From: UBA10427 sp003500135
Lineage (GTDB): Bacteria > Bacteroidota > Bacteroidia > Cytophagales > Cyclobacteriaceae
Reading direction: 5' to 3'
NCBI GenBank assembly: GCA_963966275.1
Contig: CAWZYQ010000010.1
Location: 1 to 45,577 of the forward strand
DNA: 45,577 nucleotides
A program made the position numbers and the translations under genes. Positions 34,497-43,582 of this stretch are shown here, piece after piece. Within the stretch, counting starts at the first letter, position 1, and the number at the start of each line of letters is the position of its first letter. The notes under the pieces are model-generated. The model was not told the DNA's origin. It did not search any database and saw nothing but the letters and a program-made list of their open reading frames with translations.

Positions 34497-35958
34497 TAAA
34501 GGCAAAGTAGGAATTATTGGTGCCGGCATAGCTGGTCTTTCGTCGGCCGTGCGACTGGCCTCCAGGGGATACCTGGTAGAGGTGTATGAACGCAACAGTT
34601 ATCCGGGAGGCAAGCTTTCTGAAATAGAAAAAGGAGGGTATCGTTTCGATGCAGGTCCTTCATTGTTTACCATGCCACATTTGGTGGATGAACTGTTTGA
34701 ACTGGCGGGTAAGAACCCGAAAGATTATTTCCAATACGAAAAAATTGATATTACCTGCAATTATTTCTATGAAGACGGACTGCGCCTTTCGGCCTATGCT
34801 GACAATAACCGTTTCGCTGAGGAAATTGAAAACAAAACAGGTGAACCGGCGCGAAAAGTACTCGATCTGCTGGAAAACAGCGCTTACCTATACGACTCCC
34901 TGGCCGAATTATTTATTTTCCGTTCCCTCCATAAACCCTCAACTTTCTTAAATAAGCATGCACTCAAGGCATATTTTAGAATTCCTTTTTTAAAATTCTT
35001 TGATACCCTTCACAGTGCAAATGCCAGATCATTTAAAGATCCTCGCATTATTCAGTTATTCGATCGTTATGCTACCTATAATGGCTCCGACCCTTATCAA
35101 ACACCGGCGAGTATGCGTATCATTCCACATTTGGAATACAATATTGGCGCCTTTTTCCCTAAAGGGGGTATGTACCACATAACCGACAGTATTTATCGCC
35201 TGGCAAAAGACCTGGGAGTTAAATTCTTTTTTAATAGTGATGTAAAGAAAATTATTACTCGAAATGGCGAGGCAATAGGTATTCAGGTAAATGAAACCCG
35301 GTTGCTCTTTGAAAAGGTGGTTTGCAATATGGACATGGTCAATGCTTACAAATACTTGTTAAAGGAAGAAAAACAACCTCAGAAGTTAATGCGTCAACCC
35401 AAATCGAGCTCGGCTTTGATTTTTTACTGGGGTATTAAACGTAGCTTCCCCGAGTTGGACCTGCACAATATATTTTTCAGTTCTGATTATCAAACAGAGT
35501 TTCGCCATATTTTTGAATACAAAACCATATATGACGACCCCACGGTATATATCAATATCACATCCAAATATAACCCTTCAGACGCTCCCGAGGGTTCGGA
35601 GAACTGGTTTACCATGATCAATGTACCTCATAATTCCGGCCAGGACTGGGATGAAATGATTCGGGAAGCAAGAGTTCATATTATCAAAAAAGTTAGTCGG
35701 TTGCTCAATGTGGATATCGAGCCCCTGATTGAAGTGGAAGAAGTATTGGAGCCCAGGACAATCGAGTCAAAAACATCATCGGCCAATGGCGCCTTATATG
35801 GCAACAGCTCGAATAACAAGTATGCCGCTTTTTTACGACACCCCAATTATTCCCCACATTTGAAAAACCTGTATTTCTGTGGAGGAAGTGTTCATCCGGG
35901 AGGAGGAATACCCCTAAGTATTTCGTCGGCAAAGATTGTGAGTGACTATATTGACTAA
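34486..35958 (+). CDS. carotenoid desaturase, CrtI/CrtD family
   Basis: A 490-residue FAD-dependent enzyme. The N-terminal dinucleotide-binding fold is clear (KVGIIGAGIAGLSSAVRLAS, then YERNSYPGGKLSE). Other family features are FDAGPSLFTMPHLVDELF near 50, and the C-terminal FAD segment LYFCGGSVHPGGGIPLSISSAK near 463-484. The sequence looks closer to 1-hydroxycarotenoid 3,4-desaturase (CrtD) than to a phytoene desaturase, but this is judgement without alignment. No other carotenoid gene (crtB, crtZ) is in the window. Its stop overlaps that of the convergent ZIP gene by 4 bases. Confidence 0.85.
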   Translation: MKGSKGKVGIIGAGIAGLSSAVRLASRGYLVEVYERNSYPGGKLSEIEKGGYRFDAGPSLFTMPHLVDELFELAGKNPKDYFQYEKIDITCNYFYEDGLRLSAYADNNRFAEEIENKTGEPARKVLDLLENSAYLYDSLAELFIFRSLHKPSTFLNKHALKAYFRIPFLKFFDTLHSANARSFKDPRIIQLFDRYATYNGSDPYQTPASMRIIPHLEYNIGAFFPKGGMYHITDSIYRLAKDLGVKFFFNSDVKKIITRNGEAIGIQVNETRLLFEKVVCNMDMVNAYKYLLKEEKQPQKLMRQPKSSSALIFYWGIKRSFPELDLHNIFFSSDYQTEFRHIFEYKTIYDDPTVYINITSKYNPSDAPEGSENWFTMINVPHNSGQDWDEMIREARVHIIKKVSRLLNVDIEPLIEVEEVLEPRTIESKTSSANGALYGNSSNNKYAAFLRHPNYSPHLKNLYFCGGSVHPGGGIPLSISSAKIVSDYID

Positions 35959-36704
35959 TGAGAAATAAAGTCGGCGAAAATGGCTATTGCAGCGCCAAAA
36001 ATGCTATATAAAGCTTTTTTCTTCTGAAATCTATGCTCCGGGTTATTTTCAAAATAAATAGTAGTGGAGATGTGCAGAAAGTTACCGGTGACAATGGCAA
36101 ACAGGATATTGAACATTTCGCTGTTTACCAAATCACTGTAGCTGGCCATATGGCTCAAGTAAAAACCCAACGGGCTTGAAAGGGCAAATAACAAAAGGCA
36201 TAGGAACACCCAGGTTTTATTTTTAAACTGGTGTAGCAGTAGCGTTGATAAAATTAGTGCAGCAGGAATTTTATGCACGACAACACCAGCCAATAAACCA
36301 AGAGAATGCTGGCTGATCGATTGAGCTTCCGGCACATAATTGTGCACGAGAATTCCACCATCCATCAAACCGTGAATACACATTCCCAGAACCAACAACC
36401 ACATCCCTTGCTTTGAGAAATGTTCATGACCGCCATGATAATGACCGTGTTCAGTGCCCGAGGTGAGTGTGTCGAGCCCTATTTGCATAAAAAACCCTAC
36501 CAGGAAGAAAATGGAGAGGAAGTGCGGATTGTCAGAGGCTAACAGAAGCTCGGGCATAATGTGTATGATCGATATCGAAAAAATATACGATCCGGCAAAA
36601 ATCAGCCAGTTATTGAGCTTTTTAGCCTCGACCGGCCCTTTTTGATAAACCCAAACCGCGGGCAGGGCAACAGATAAAAATAAGATTATGGCAATAGCGC
36701 TCAT
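35955..36704 (-). CDS. ZIP family metal transporter
   Basis: A 249-residue membrane protein with about seven or eight helices. A histidine-rich loop, TEHGHYHGGHEHF (about residues 84-96), separates the first three helices from the rest. The transmembrane motifs typical of ZIP metal sites are present: MCIHGLMDGGILVHN (about 107-121) and GVVVHKIPAALILS (about 140-153). Zinc or iron import into the cytoplasm is expected, but the metal is not decided by sequence. It starts 3 bases after the methyltransferase stop, forming the last gene of an apbE - methyltransferase - ZIP operon. Confidence 0.82.
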   Translation of the reverse strand: MSAIAIILFLSVALPAVWVYQKGPVEAKKLNNWLIFAGSYIFSISIIHIMPELLLASDNPHFLSIFFLVGFFMQIGLDTLTSGTEHGHYHGGHEHFSKQGMWLLVLGMCIHGLMDGGILVHNYVPEAQSISQHSLGLLAGVVVHKIPAALILSTLLLHQFKNKTWVFLCLLLFALSSPLGFYLSHMASYSDLVNSEMFNILFAIVTGNFLHISTTIYFENNPEHRFQKKKALYSIFGAAIAIFADFISH

Positions 36705-36707
36705 GGT

Positions 36708-37442
36708 TTATTTTTGCAATATAAAAATCATTCTATCAGAGGTTTCGGCAATGTATGGATTGAGCATATAGTCACCGAATATATCTAAAACTTTAAAATC
36801 TGCATGCTCAAAATACTCCAAAAATTCCGATCGGCGTATGGCTTTTACTCTTTCTTTGAAGTCATAGATTTTTCCTTCGTGTTCAAATTCTATTTCTTTA
36901 ATTATATGTTGATCCTCCACATATTTCGAAATATGAAATTCTATGCCATCGATCTTCTTGATTTCCTCAGGTACCAGTTGATAAATAACCTTATACGGAT
37001 TAAGGAAGTCTAATACAAACCGGCCGCCGGGTTTTAAACTTTTGGCCACGGCACTTATGGCCTCTTGGTGTTCGTGTTTTGTCTCGAAGTAGCCAAAGCT
37101 GGTAAACATGTTGAGTACAATGTCAAAAGTCTTTGGTTTCCAGACATGCCTCATATCGTGCACAAAAAACCGGAGTTTTTCGTTTTCGTACTGCCGGGCA
37201 TGTTCGATATTTTGTTCCGAAAGGTCCAGACCGATCACATCGCAGCCTTTTTGGTTCAAATAGATCGAATGCCGCCCTTTACCGCAGGCGAGATCCAAAA
37301 CTTTGTGCTGCGAACCAATCTCCAAATAGGTACAAAGCCGGTCTATGAATTCGCGTGCCTCTTCATGGTCGCGATGTTGATATAATATGTGGTAATATGG
37401 CGAGTTGAACCAATCGCCAAACCATTCATTTTTACTCTGCAT
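36708..37442 (-). CDS. class I SAM-dependent methyltransferase
   Basis: A 244-residue protein with a methyltransferase core: motif I VLDLACGKGRHSIYL near residue 48, the acidic end of strand 2 VIGLDLSEQNI near 70, FDIVLNMFTSFGYF near 105, and KPGGRFVLDFLNPY near 137. The N-terminus MQSKNEWFGDWFNSPYYHILY is typical of a broadly distributed, uncharacterised bacterial group. The substrate is unknown. Its start overlaps the apbE end by 11 bases and the ZIP gene follows at 3 bases. Confidence 0.85.
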   Translation of the reverse strand: MQSKNEWFGDWFNSPYYHILYQHRDHEEAREFIDRLCTYLEIGSQHKVLDLACGKGRHSIYLNQKGCDVIGLDLSEQNIEHARQYENEKLRFFVHDMRHVWKPKTFDIVLNMFTSFGYFETKHEHQEAISAVAKSLKPGGRFVLDFLNPYKVIYQLVPEEIKKIDGIEFHISKYVEDQHIIKEIEFEHEGKIYDFKERVKAIRRSEFLEYFEHADFKVLDIFGDYMLNPYIAETSDRMIFILQK

Positions 37443-38475
37443 CTACCTGTTCAATAATATTTTCCAATGCTTTTGTGGAGAATGTGGCCAAATCTCCATT
37501 TTCATCAGCAAATACCAAAAAAGCTTCCAATTCCGGCGACTGATTCAGAATTTTTTTTGATTGCTCGACGCCAAGTACCATAAAAGCAGTAGCATAGGCA
37601 TCGGCAGTCATGCAATTATTGGCCAGAACTGTGGCGCTTAACAGATTGTGTTCTACCGGAAAACCGGTCTTCGGATTGATGGTATGCGCGTATTTGCGGC
37701 CATTGCGAACGTAGTAATTCCTGTAATTTCCCGAAGTGGCCATTGCTTTATCTGTCAGATCAATTTTGGCAAAAAGCCTCCTTTCATATAGCTCCACCCT
37801 TGGATCATCAATAGCAATTTTCCATGGTTTTCCGTTGGCATTCTTCCCTTTGCATATCAATTCACCTCCAATTTCTACCAGGTAGTTCTCAATCCCTTTT
37901 TCAGATAAAAAGTCAGCCACTACATCAACAGCATAACCTTTCGCGATGGCGCTGAAATCCAGGCTTATGCCTCTCTTTTCCTTACAAACCTGTTCATTGT
38001 TAAAACTGATATGATCGAACCCGACCCAATTCAGGAGTGAATCAATTTTGGCCGTATCGGGCAAATTGTTCGATTTATCAGGCCCGAAACCCCAGGCATT
38101 TACTATCGGGGCCACGGTCGGGTCAAAAGCTCCGTTGGTTTTTTGATAAATTTCCCTGCTCTCTTTTAAAACCGGCAAAAAGTAGGGGCTCACAAAAGAA
38201 AAACATGAATCGTTATTGAACTGTGATATTTCACTATCTGCAATATAGGTGGAGAGTGACTGATTCCATACCTTTAGTAATGAATCAACTTCTTTAGACC
38301 AGTCATTACCATTTTCACTTAAATAGGTCACATTGTAGATAATGGGGCCCATGGTATTGCCTGAAAACTGTATTTTTTCAGCCTCACTGCTGCTCTGCCG
38401 AATTTTCCATACAACAAAAACAAGTATCAGCAAGGCAAAAGGGTAAATTCTATTCAGTGTAGCTTTGGTCATCAT
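37432..38475 (-). CDS. apbE: FAD:protein FMN transferase (ApbE family)
   Basis: A 347-residue protein that covalently attaches FMN to threonine residues of partner flavoproteins such as NqrC or RnfG. Seen: an N-terminal membrane segment (about residues 11-23), GISLDFSAIAKGYAVDVVADFL near 170, LVEIGGELICKGKNANGKPWKIAIDDP near 194, SGNYRNYY near 237, AHTINPKTGFPV near 253, and the metal-binding NNCMTADAYATAFMVLG near 279. The N-terminus has no lipobox cysteine, so it is anchored by a helix or signal, unlike many ApbE lipoproteins. No target flavoprotein is in the window. First gene of a three-gene operon. Confidence 0.92.
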   Translation of the reverse strand: MMTKATLNRIYPFALLILVFVVWKIRQSSSEAEKIQFSGNTMGPIIYNVTYLSENGNDWSKEVDSLLKVWNQSLSTYIADSEISQFNNDSCFSFVSPYFLPVLKESREIYQKTNGAFDPTVAPIVNAWGFGPDKSNNLPDTAKIDSLLNWVGFDHISFNNEQVCKEKRGISLDFSAIAKGYAVDVVADFLSEKGIENYLVEIGGELICKGKNANGKPWKIAIDDPRVELYERRLFAKIDLTDKAMATSGNYRNYYVRNGRKYAHTINPKTGFPVEHNLLSATVLANNCMTADAYATAFMVLGVEQSKKILNQSPELEAFLVFADENGDLATFSTKALENIIEQVDAE

Positions 38476-38623
38476 ATTCTGCTATAGATTTTGAGGGCGC
38501 AAATTACCAATTATCTGTCAAGAATAAACAGTTTGAGGGTTCATCGTGTCTTGATTTTTTAGATTTATTTGATCCTCCTTTATGAAATCCCACAGGCTGA
38601 CTGCTGATTCACGTCTATTTCAT

Positions 38624-38631
38624 TATCTTTG
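38624..38631 (+). promoter_or_regulatory. predicted ruvB promoter (-7 box)
   Basis: TATCTTTG is an exact TAnnTTTG match 16 bases before ATG 38648. No clear TTG is found at the expected -33 position. Confidence 0.4.
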
Positions 38632-38647
38632 GCACAAAGTGTAGCAT

Positions 38648-39673
38648 ATGCGCGAGGATTATTTACGAGGAGATGATGAGCACATGTCGCCTGCTGAAAA
38701 GGAGATAGAGAAGGCGCTCCGACCTTTGACCTTTGATGATTTCACAGGTCAGGATAAGGTTTTGGAGAATCTGAAGGTGTTCGTAGAGGCCGCCCGAAGA
38801 CGAGGAGAGCCCCTGGATCATATGTTACTTCACGGACCTCCGGGTCTTGGGAAAACCACACTGTCGCATATCGTTTCTAATGAACTTAATTCGAATATTA
38901 AAATCAGTTCGGGACCGGTGCTGGATAAACCAGGTGATCTGGCAGGTTTGCTGACCAACCTGGAAGCAGGGGACGTACTTTTTATTGATGAGATACACCG
39001 CTTGAATCCAGTGGTTGAAGAGTACCTTTATTCGGCCATGGAGGATTATAAAATCGACATTATGCTTGATAGTGGCCCCAATGCCCGATCGGTACAGATA
39101 GGTTTAAATCCATTCACTTTAATTGGTGCCACCACGCGCGCAGGTTTATTGACCGCACCACTCAGGGCACGATTTGGCATTAACGCCCGTTTAGAATATT
39201 ACGATGCCGGTTTGTTGCGAAAAATCATTCTACGCTCTGCGGGAATATTGAATACACCCATCGAAGAGGATGCCTCATATGAAATTGCCCGAAGGAGCAG
39301 AGGTACACCCCGGATCGCCAACAATTTACTGAGGCGTACGCGGGACTTTGCTGAAGTGAAGGGCACCGGCACCATAACCAAAAAAATTGCGAAAACGGCC
39401 CTTGAAGCGCTCGAGGTAGATGAGCATGGCCTCGACGAAATGGATAACCGCATTTTATCAACGATCATACACAAGTTTAAAGGAGGTCCGGTGGGCCTGT
39501 CTACCATAGCCACAGCCTGCGGTGAAGAATCGGAAACCATTGAAGAGGTATATGAACCTTTTCTGATTCAGGAAGGATACATCAAGCGTACGAGCAGAGG
39601 AAGAGAAGCCACCCAATTGGCCTATCAGCACCTCAATGTGGAGCCACCCGGCAACCAGGGGATGCTTTTTTAA
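38648..39673 (+). CDS. ruvB: Holliday junction DNA helicase RuvB
   Basis: A 341-residue AAA+ ATPase. Seen: LRPLTFDDFTGQDKVLENL, Walker A HGPPGLGKTT (near residue 65), Walker B LFIDEIHRL (near 115), sensor 1 IGATTRAG (near 160), the arginine-finger region PLRARFGI (near 171), and the winged-helix domain GGPVGLSTIATACGEESETIEEVYEPFLIQ (near 278-307). It drives branch migration with RuvA (22624). It begins MREDYLRGDDEHMSPAEKEIE. The queG gene starts one base after its stop. Confidence 0.97.
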   Translation: MREDYLRGDDEHMSPAEKEIEKALRPLTFDDFTGQDKVLENLKVFVEAARRRGEPLDHMLLHGPPGLGKTTLSHIVSNELNSNIKISSGPVLDKPGDLAGLLTNLEAGDVLFIDEIHRLNPVVEEYLYSAMEDYKIDIMLDSGPNARSVQIGLNPFTLIGATTRAGLLTAPLRARFGINARLEYYDAGLLRKIILRSAGILNTPIEEDASYEIARRSRGTPRIANNLLRRTRDFAEVKGTGTITKKIAKTALEALEVDEHGLDEMDNRILSTIIHKFKGGPVGLSTIATACGEESETIEEVYEPFLIQEGYIKRTSRGREATQLAYQHLNVEPPGNQGMLF

Positions 39674-39674
39674 T

Positions 39675-40619
39675 ATGTCGGGTGCAATGGTCACAAAAAG
39701 CACGGCTACCGTAAAAAAACTGGCCCGCGAAATGGGGTTTGATTTTTGTGGAATCTCCAAAGCTGAGTTTCTGGAAGAAGAAGCACAGAAGCTGGAAAGC
39801 TGGCTGAAAAAGGGCTACCATGGTAAAATGACCTATATGGAAAACCATTTCGATAAGCGGCTGGACCCGACAAAACTGGTGCCTGGTGCAAAATCGGTTA
39901 TATCACTGGTTTTCAATTACTATCCCGATCAAAAGCAAAGAGAAGGCACATTCAAAATTGCCAAATATGCCTACGGAAAGGATTACCATTTTGTAATTAA
40001 GAAAAAACTCAGGCAATTTATCCATCAACTGAATGAAGAAGTTGGTGAGGTGGAAGGAAGGGCATTCGTCGATTCGGCGCCTGTAATGGAACGGCAATGG
40101 GCTGCCAAAAGTGGTTTGGGCTGGCTAGGAAAAAACAGTTTGTTGCTGAATAAAAGTATGGGCAGCTTTTTCTTTCTGGCCGAACTGATAATTGATCTCG
40201 AGCTTGAGCCCGACGGGCCCGTAAAAGATTATTGTGGTACGTGCACCCGGTGCATCGATGCATGCCCAACCGATGCAATAGTTGATAACGGTATGGTAGA
40301 TGCCAGTGCCTGTATTTCGTATTTAACCATAGAATTACGGGACGAATTACCAAAGCAGTTTCAGGAAAACATGGAAGACTGGGTTTTTGGCTGCGACATT
40401 TGCCAGGATGTCTGCCCCTGGAACCGGTTTAGCCGGCCACACATGGAGGAGGCATTTGAAGCCGATCAACGCTTAATGAAATTCGATAAGCGGGAATGGG
40501 AAGAGATTACGCGGGAAGTGTTTAATGAAATATTTAAAAAGTCGGCTGTTAAAAGGACGAAATACGAGGGGTTGAAAAGAAATATCCGGTTTGTATCGGA
40601 AAAGAAAAATGAAAAATAA
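39675..40619 (+). CDS. queG: epoxyqueuosine reductase
   Basis: A 314-residue cobalamin- and iron-sulfur-dependent enzyme catalysing the last step of queuosine synthesis in tRNA. Seen: AREMGFDFCGISKAEFL at the N-terminus, VDSAPVMERQWAAKSGLGWLGKNSLLL near 133, and two [4Fe-4S] sites formed by CGTCTRCIDACPTDAI (near 186) and FGCDICQDVCPWNRF (near 239). ATG 39675, one base after the ruvB stop, gives a normal start; the frame open to 39636 runs inside ruvB. The usual C-terminal HEAT repeat of longer homologues is absent, as in many Bacteroidota. Confidence 0.95.
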   Translation: MSGAMVTKSTATVKKLAREMGFDFCGISKAEFLEEEAQKLESWLKKGYHGKMTYMENHFDKRLDPTKLVPGAKSVISLVFNYYPDQKQREGTFKIAKYAYGKDYHFVIKKKLRQFIHQLNEEVGEVEGRAFVDSAPVMERQWAAKSGLGWLGKNSLLLNKSMGSFFFLAELIIDLELEPDGPVKDYCGTCTRCIDACPTDAIVDNGMVDASACISYLTIELRDELPKQFQENMEDWVFGCDICQDVCPWNRFSRPHMEEAFEADQRLMKFDKREWEEITREVFNEIFKKSAVKRTKYEGLKRNIRFVSEKKNEK

Positions 40620-40620
40620 T

Positions 40621-40642
40621 GGGCACGCCTGTCAACGTGCCC
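40621..40642. terminator. terminator between queG and the small convergent gene
   Basis: GGGCACG (40621-40627) pairs with CGTGCCC (40636-40642) around an 8-base loop. Only three T follow on the plus strand; the minus-strand side is A/T-rich. It may serve both converging genes. Confidence 0.6.
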
Positions 40643-40650
40643 TTTGAATG

Positions 40651-40842
40651 TTATGCTTTGGCCAATGCAAAACTGCGTTTGATAATGGCATGATATAAAT
40701 GCCCGAACTTTTCCAAACACCATGTTTTTAAATCTTCAAGCTCAGCAGGTATCAGCGTTTTGATTGCTTTGCGCAATTCTTTTTCAAAAAGCTGACGATC
40801 AAAACTCACCTTTTGTAAGATTTCTTTGGCATATTTTAACAT
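40651..40842 (-). CDS. small helical protein of unknown function
   Basis: A 63-residue protein read from ATG 40842 (MLKYAKEILQKVSFDRQLFEKELRKAIKTL); an in-frame ATG at 40869 would add nine residues. It is charged, predicted helical throughout, with one cysteine (WCLEKFGH) and no signal or membrane segment. It resembles short conserved proteins of Cytophagales, but no named family was recognised. It stands alone between convergent queG and divergent batD-like genes, and lies just inside a terminator stem, which supports its being a real gene. Confidence 0.6.
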   Translation of the reverse strand: MLKYAKEILQKVSFDRQLFEKELRKAIKTLIPAELEDLKTWCLEKFGHLYHAIIKRSFALAKA

Positions 40843-40922
40843 AGTGAATAGTAATTTTGAGTAGAACATAAATTAAAAAAATAGCGTAGGTAGTGGTAAA
40901 AGCCCAATCAATTTAGTAATTA

Positions 40923-40955
40923 ATTGTCCATTTTTCAAGTATTCTGATAACTTTG
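40923..40955 (+). promoter_or_regulatory. predicted promoter of the batD-like gene
   Basis: ATTG (40923-40926), 21 bp, TAACTTTG (40948-40955) fits the Bacteroidota promoter form. A second TAATTTTG at 40852-40859 is a weaker candidate further upstream. Confidence 0.55.
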
Positions 40956-40995
40956 CAAACCGTAGAAATGCGCTTTGCCTAAGTCAGTTAGCAAA

Positions 40996-42441
40996 ATGAA
41001 AAAACAAGCACTCTACCTCTCTGTATTATGTACGCAATTTTTGCTTTTAAGTATGAACTTAAAGGCACAAAATATCGAAATAAAGCTGGGGCCCGATGAA
41101 GTGGCGCTCAACCAGTATTTTACAATTACTGTGGAGGTGACTAATGTCCGTTTACAAGGCTATGATGAATTTCCTGAAATTGAAGGCTTTGTTAAACAAG
41201 GTACATCTTCCTCGTCCTCAATGAATGTCATAAACGGGCAGGTATCTTCCACCCAAAGCATTATTCAAAACTACCGGCCTACCCGGGAAGGGATATTTCG
41301 TCTGCCGGCATTTACCATGCAGATCAATGGGCAAACCATAAGATCACAAGGAAAAACCATAAAAGTCGGTCCGCCTGTGCAACGACAGCAACAGTTCGAC
41401 CCCTTTAATTACGACCCTTTCCAGGATTTTTTTGGAAGGGACCAAAAGCAGGAGTATATAGAAGTTAAGGATGACGCCTTTCTTGCCCTGACTACCAGCA
41501 AAGACGAGATTTATGTAGGTGAAGGGGTTAATGTAACGCTTGCTTTCTATATCTCTGAAACCAATCAGGCCCCATTGAATTTTTTTGAAATAGGTAAGCA
41601 GTTAGTGGAAATTACTAAAGTGCTCGAACCCAACAATTGCTGGGAAGAAAATTTTTATATTGATAAGTTGCATCAGGAGCAGGTGCGTATTGGTAATAAG
41701 CGATATGCACGGATTAAGATCTATGAAGCCACATTTTTTCCTTTTAATGACGAAGACCTTGAATTTCCTTCTATTGATTTGAAAATGATCAAATATAAGG
41801 TGGCAAAAAACCGGTCTTTCTTTGGAAGAAACCGAAAACAGGATTTCAAAACATTTACATCAAAGCCAAAAACGGTGAAAGTTAAAAAGTTGCCTCCGCA
41901 CCCTTTGCGCGAGTCCGTTTCGGTAGGCAGGTTCCGTTTGAGCGAAGATATCAGCGATACACAACTCGAAACCGGCCAAAGTTTTAATTATGAATTTTCG
42001 ATTCTGGGCGAGGGAAATATATCTTCCATCAACGGGCCGGAAGTACCTGAACAGGATGAAATTGAATTTTATCCACCTAATGTGCAGCAAAATATTGCCA
42101 GACGCAACAACAAGGTTCGGGGTCAGAAATCATTTAAATATTATGGTATTCCGAATGAACCAGGCACTTATGACCTGGCCAATTTTATGAAGTGGGTTTA
42201 CTTTGATCCGGTAAATGAGCGATATGATACCCTGCAATCGGATATTCAGGTTATCGTAACCGGCGAAAGCAAGAAAAATCAATATATTTCATCCAACGAT
42301 CTGGGCAGTTTCTATGATGTGATAGAACTGGAAGATAATAAACTTAAAGCGACAAATACGATAGATATTTTTAAACTGGTGACCAACATAATGCTTATTT
42401 TAATGATTGGCGCCACCTTATATTTTACTTTTAGAAAATAA
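40996..42441 (+). CDS. BatD-like (oxygen tolerance family) membrane protein
   Basis: A 481-residue protein with a signal peptide (MKKQALYLSVLCTQFLLLSMNLKAQ), a beta-rich periplasmic part beginning EIKLGPDEVALNQYFTITVEV, and one C-terminal membrane helix (about 455-478). The pattern VEGFVKQGTSSSSSMNVINGQ and NYRPTREGIFRLPAF near residues 60-110 is characteristic of the BatD family. BatD normally sits with moxR and batA-E; those genes are absent here, so this is a stand-alone copy. ATG 40996 was chosen over an in-frame TTG at 40975 because it opens the signal peptide. The aroC ATG overlaps its stop by one base. Confidence 0.85.
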   Translation: MKKQALYLSVLCTQFLLLSMNLKAQNIEIKLGPDEVALNQYFTITVEVTNVRLQGYDEFPEIEGFVKQGTSSSSSMNVINGQVSSTQSIIQNYRPTREGIFRLPAFTMQINGQTIRSQGKTIKVGPPVQRQQQFDPFNYDPFQDFFGRDQKQEYIEVKDDAFLALTTSKDEIYVGEGVNVTLAFYISETNQAPLNFFEIGKQLVEITKVLEPNNCWEENFYIDKLHQEQVRIGNKRYARIKIYEATFFPFNDEDLEFPSIDLKMIKYKVAKNRSFFGRNRKQDFKTFTSKPKTVKVKKLPPHPLRESVSVGRFRLSEDISDTQLETGQSFNYEFSILGEGNISSINGPEVPEQDEIEFYPPNVQQNIARRNNKVRGQKSFKYYGIPNEPGTYDLANFMKWVYFDPVNERYDTLQSDIQVIVTGESKKNQYISSNDLGSFYDVIELEDNKLKATNTIDIFKLVTNIMLILMIGATLYFTFRK

Positions 42442-43520
42442 TGTCGAGTATTTACGGTACACTTTTTAGAATAAGTACATTTGGAGAATCACATGGCAAA
42501 GCCATAGGTGTCGTGATAGATGGTTGTCCGGCAGGGGTGGAGGTAGATGAAGAATTCATTCAATCAGAATTAAGCCGAAGGAAGCCCGGCCAGTCCAAAA
42601 TAACGACACAGCGAAAAGAAGACGATCAGTTTGAAATACTTTCCGGTGTTTTTGAAGGAAAAACTACCGGAACCCCAGTTGCCATTGTCATTTACAATAC
42701 CGATCAGCGTAGTAAAGATTACTCGCATATTGCAGAAAAATACCGCCCTTCCCATGCCGACTTCACTTACCAGGAAAAATATGGCATTCGCGATTACCGG
42801 GGTGGTGGACGAAGCTCCGCCCGCGAAACAGCCGCCCGTGTGGCAGCAGGCGCCCTGGCAAAATTGTTTTTAAAAAAATATGGGATCAGTGTTCAGGCTT
42901 TTGTCAACCAGGTAGGCGCTATGAAGTTGGAAAAGCCTTATCAGGAGCTCAGGCTGGAAGAGGCGGAAAAAAATATTGTCAGGTGCCCCGACCGGGAAAT
43001 GGCGGAAAAAATGATTGATTACATCGATCAGGTGAGGAAAGATCGCGATACCATTGGAGGTGTGGTGCAATGCGTGGCAAAAGGTATTCCGGTTGGTTTG
43101 GGTGAGCCGGTATTTGATAAGCTGCACGCCGAGCTGGGCAAGGCCATACTGAGCATCAATGCCGTAAAGGGCTTCGAGTATGGAAGTGGCTTTGATGGTG
43201 TGCAGCTCAAAGGCTCGCAACACAACGATTTGTTTGAAACAGCGGGTGATAAAGTGGTAACCAGAACAAATTTTTCCGGAGGAATACAGGGAGGTATTTC
43301 AAATGGACAGGACATTTATTTTAATGTTGCTTTTAAGCCGGTAGCCACTATTATGAAAGACCAGGATAGCGTAGATCAGCATGGCAAATCAACGGTGGTT
43401 AGTGGCAAAGGCCGCCATGACCCATGCGTGGTACCGCGTGCCGTACCTATTGTCGAGGCCATGGCCGCCCTGGTGCTGGCCGATTTTTTATTACTTGATC
43501 AGTCGCGAAAGATAAATTGA
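42441..43520 (+). CDS. aroC: chorismate synthase
   Basis: A 359-residue enzyme converting 5-enolpyruvylshikimate-3-phosphate to chorismate, the last common step of aromatic amino-acid synthesis. Signatures: TFGESHGKAIGVVIDGCPAG (residues about 10-29), RRKPGQSKITTQRKE near 47, YRGGGRSSARETAARVAAGALA near 116, and the C-terminal FKPVATIMKDQDSVDQHGKSTVVSGKGRHDPCVVPRAVPIVEAM region. It needs reduced FMN. Its ATG shares one base with the upstream stop (TAATG), suggesting translational coupling to the unrelated batD-like gene. Confidence 0.97.
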   Translation: MSSIYGTLFRISTFGESHGKAIGVVIDGCPAGVEVDEEFIQSELSRRKPGQSKITTQRKEDDQFEILSGVFEGKTTGTPVAIVIYNTDQRSKDYSHIAEKYRPSHADFTYQEKYGIRDYRGGGRSSARETAARVAAGALAKLFLKKYGISVQAFVNQVGAMKLEKPYQELRLEEAEKNIVRCPDREMAEKMIDYIDQVRKDRDTIGGVVQCVAKGIPVGLGEPVFDKLHAELGKAILSINAVKGFEYGSGFDGVQLKGSQHNDLFETAGDKVVTRTNFSGGIQGGISNGQDIYFNVAFKPVATIMKDQDSVDQHGKSTVVSGKGRHDPCVVPRAVPIVEAMAALVLADFLLLDQSRKIN

Positions 43521-43582
43521 TAAACATCCGGATAAGATAATTTTTTTCCGGGCGATAAGATATTGAAAGAAGCAATCGAAGC

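Noticed and set aside
43530..43566. Direct repeat containing GATAAGATA twice before the symporter gene.
   Set aside because: The units are short, A/T-rich and differ in their flanks; it may be an operator but two nine-base copies are weak evidence.
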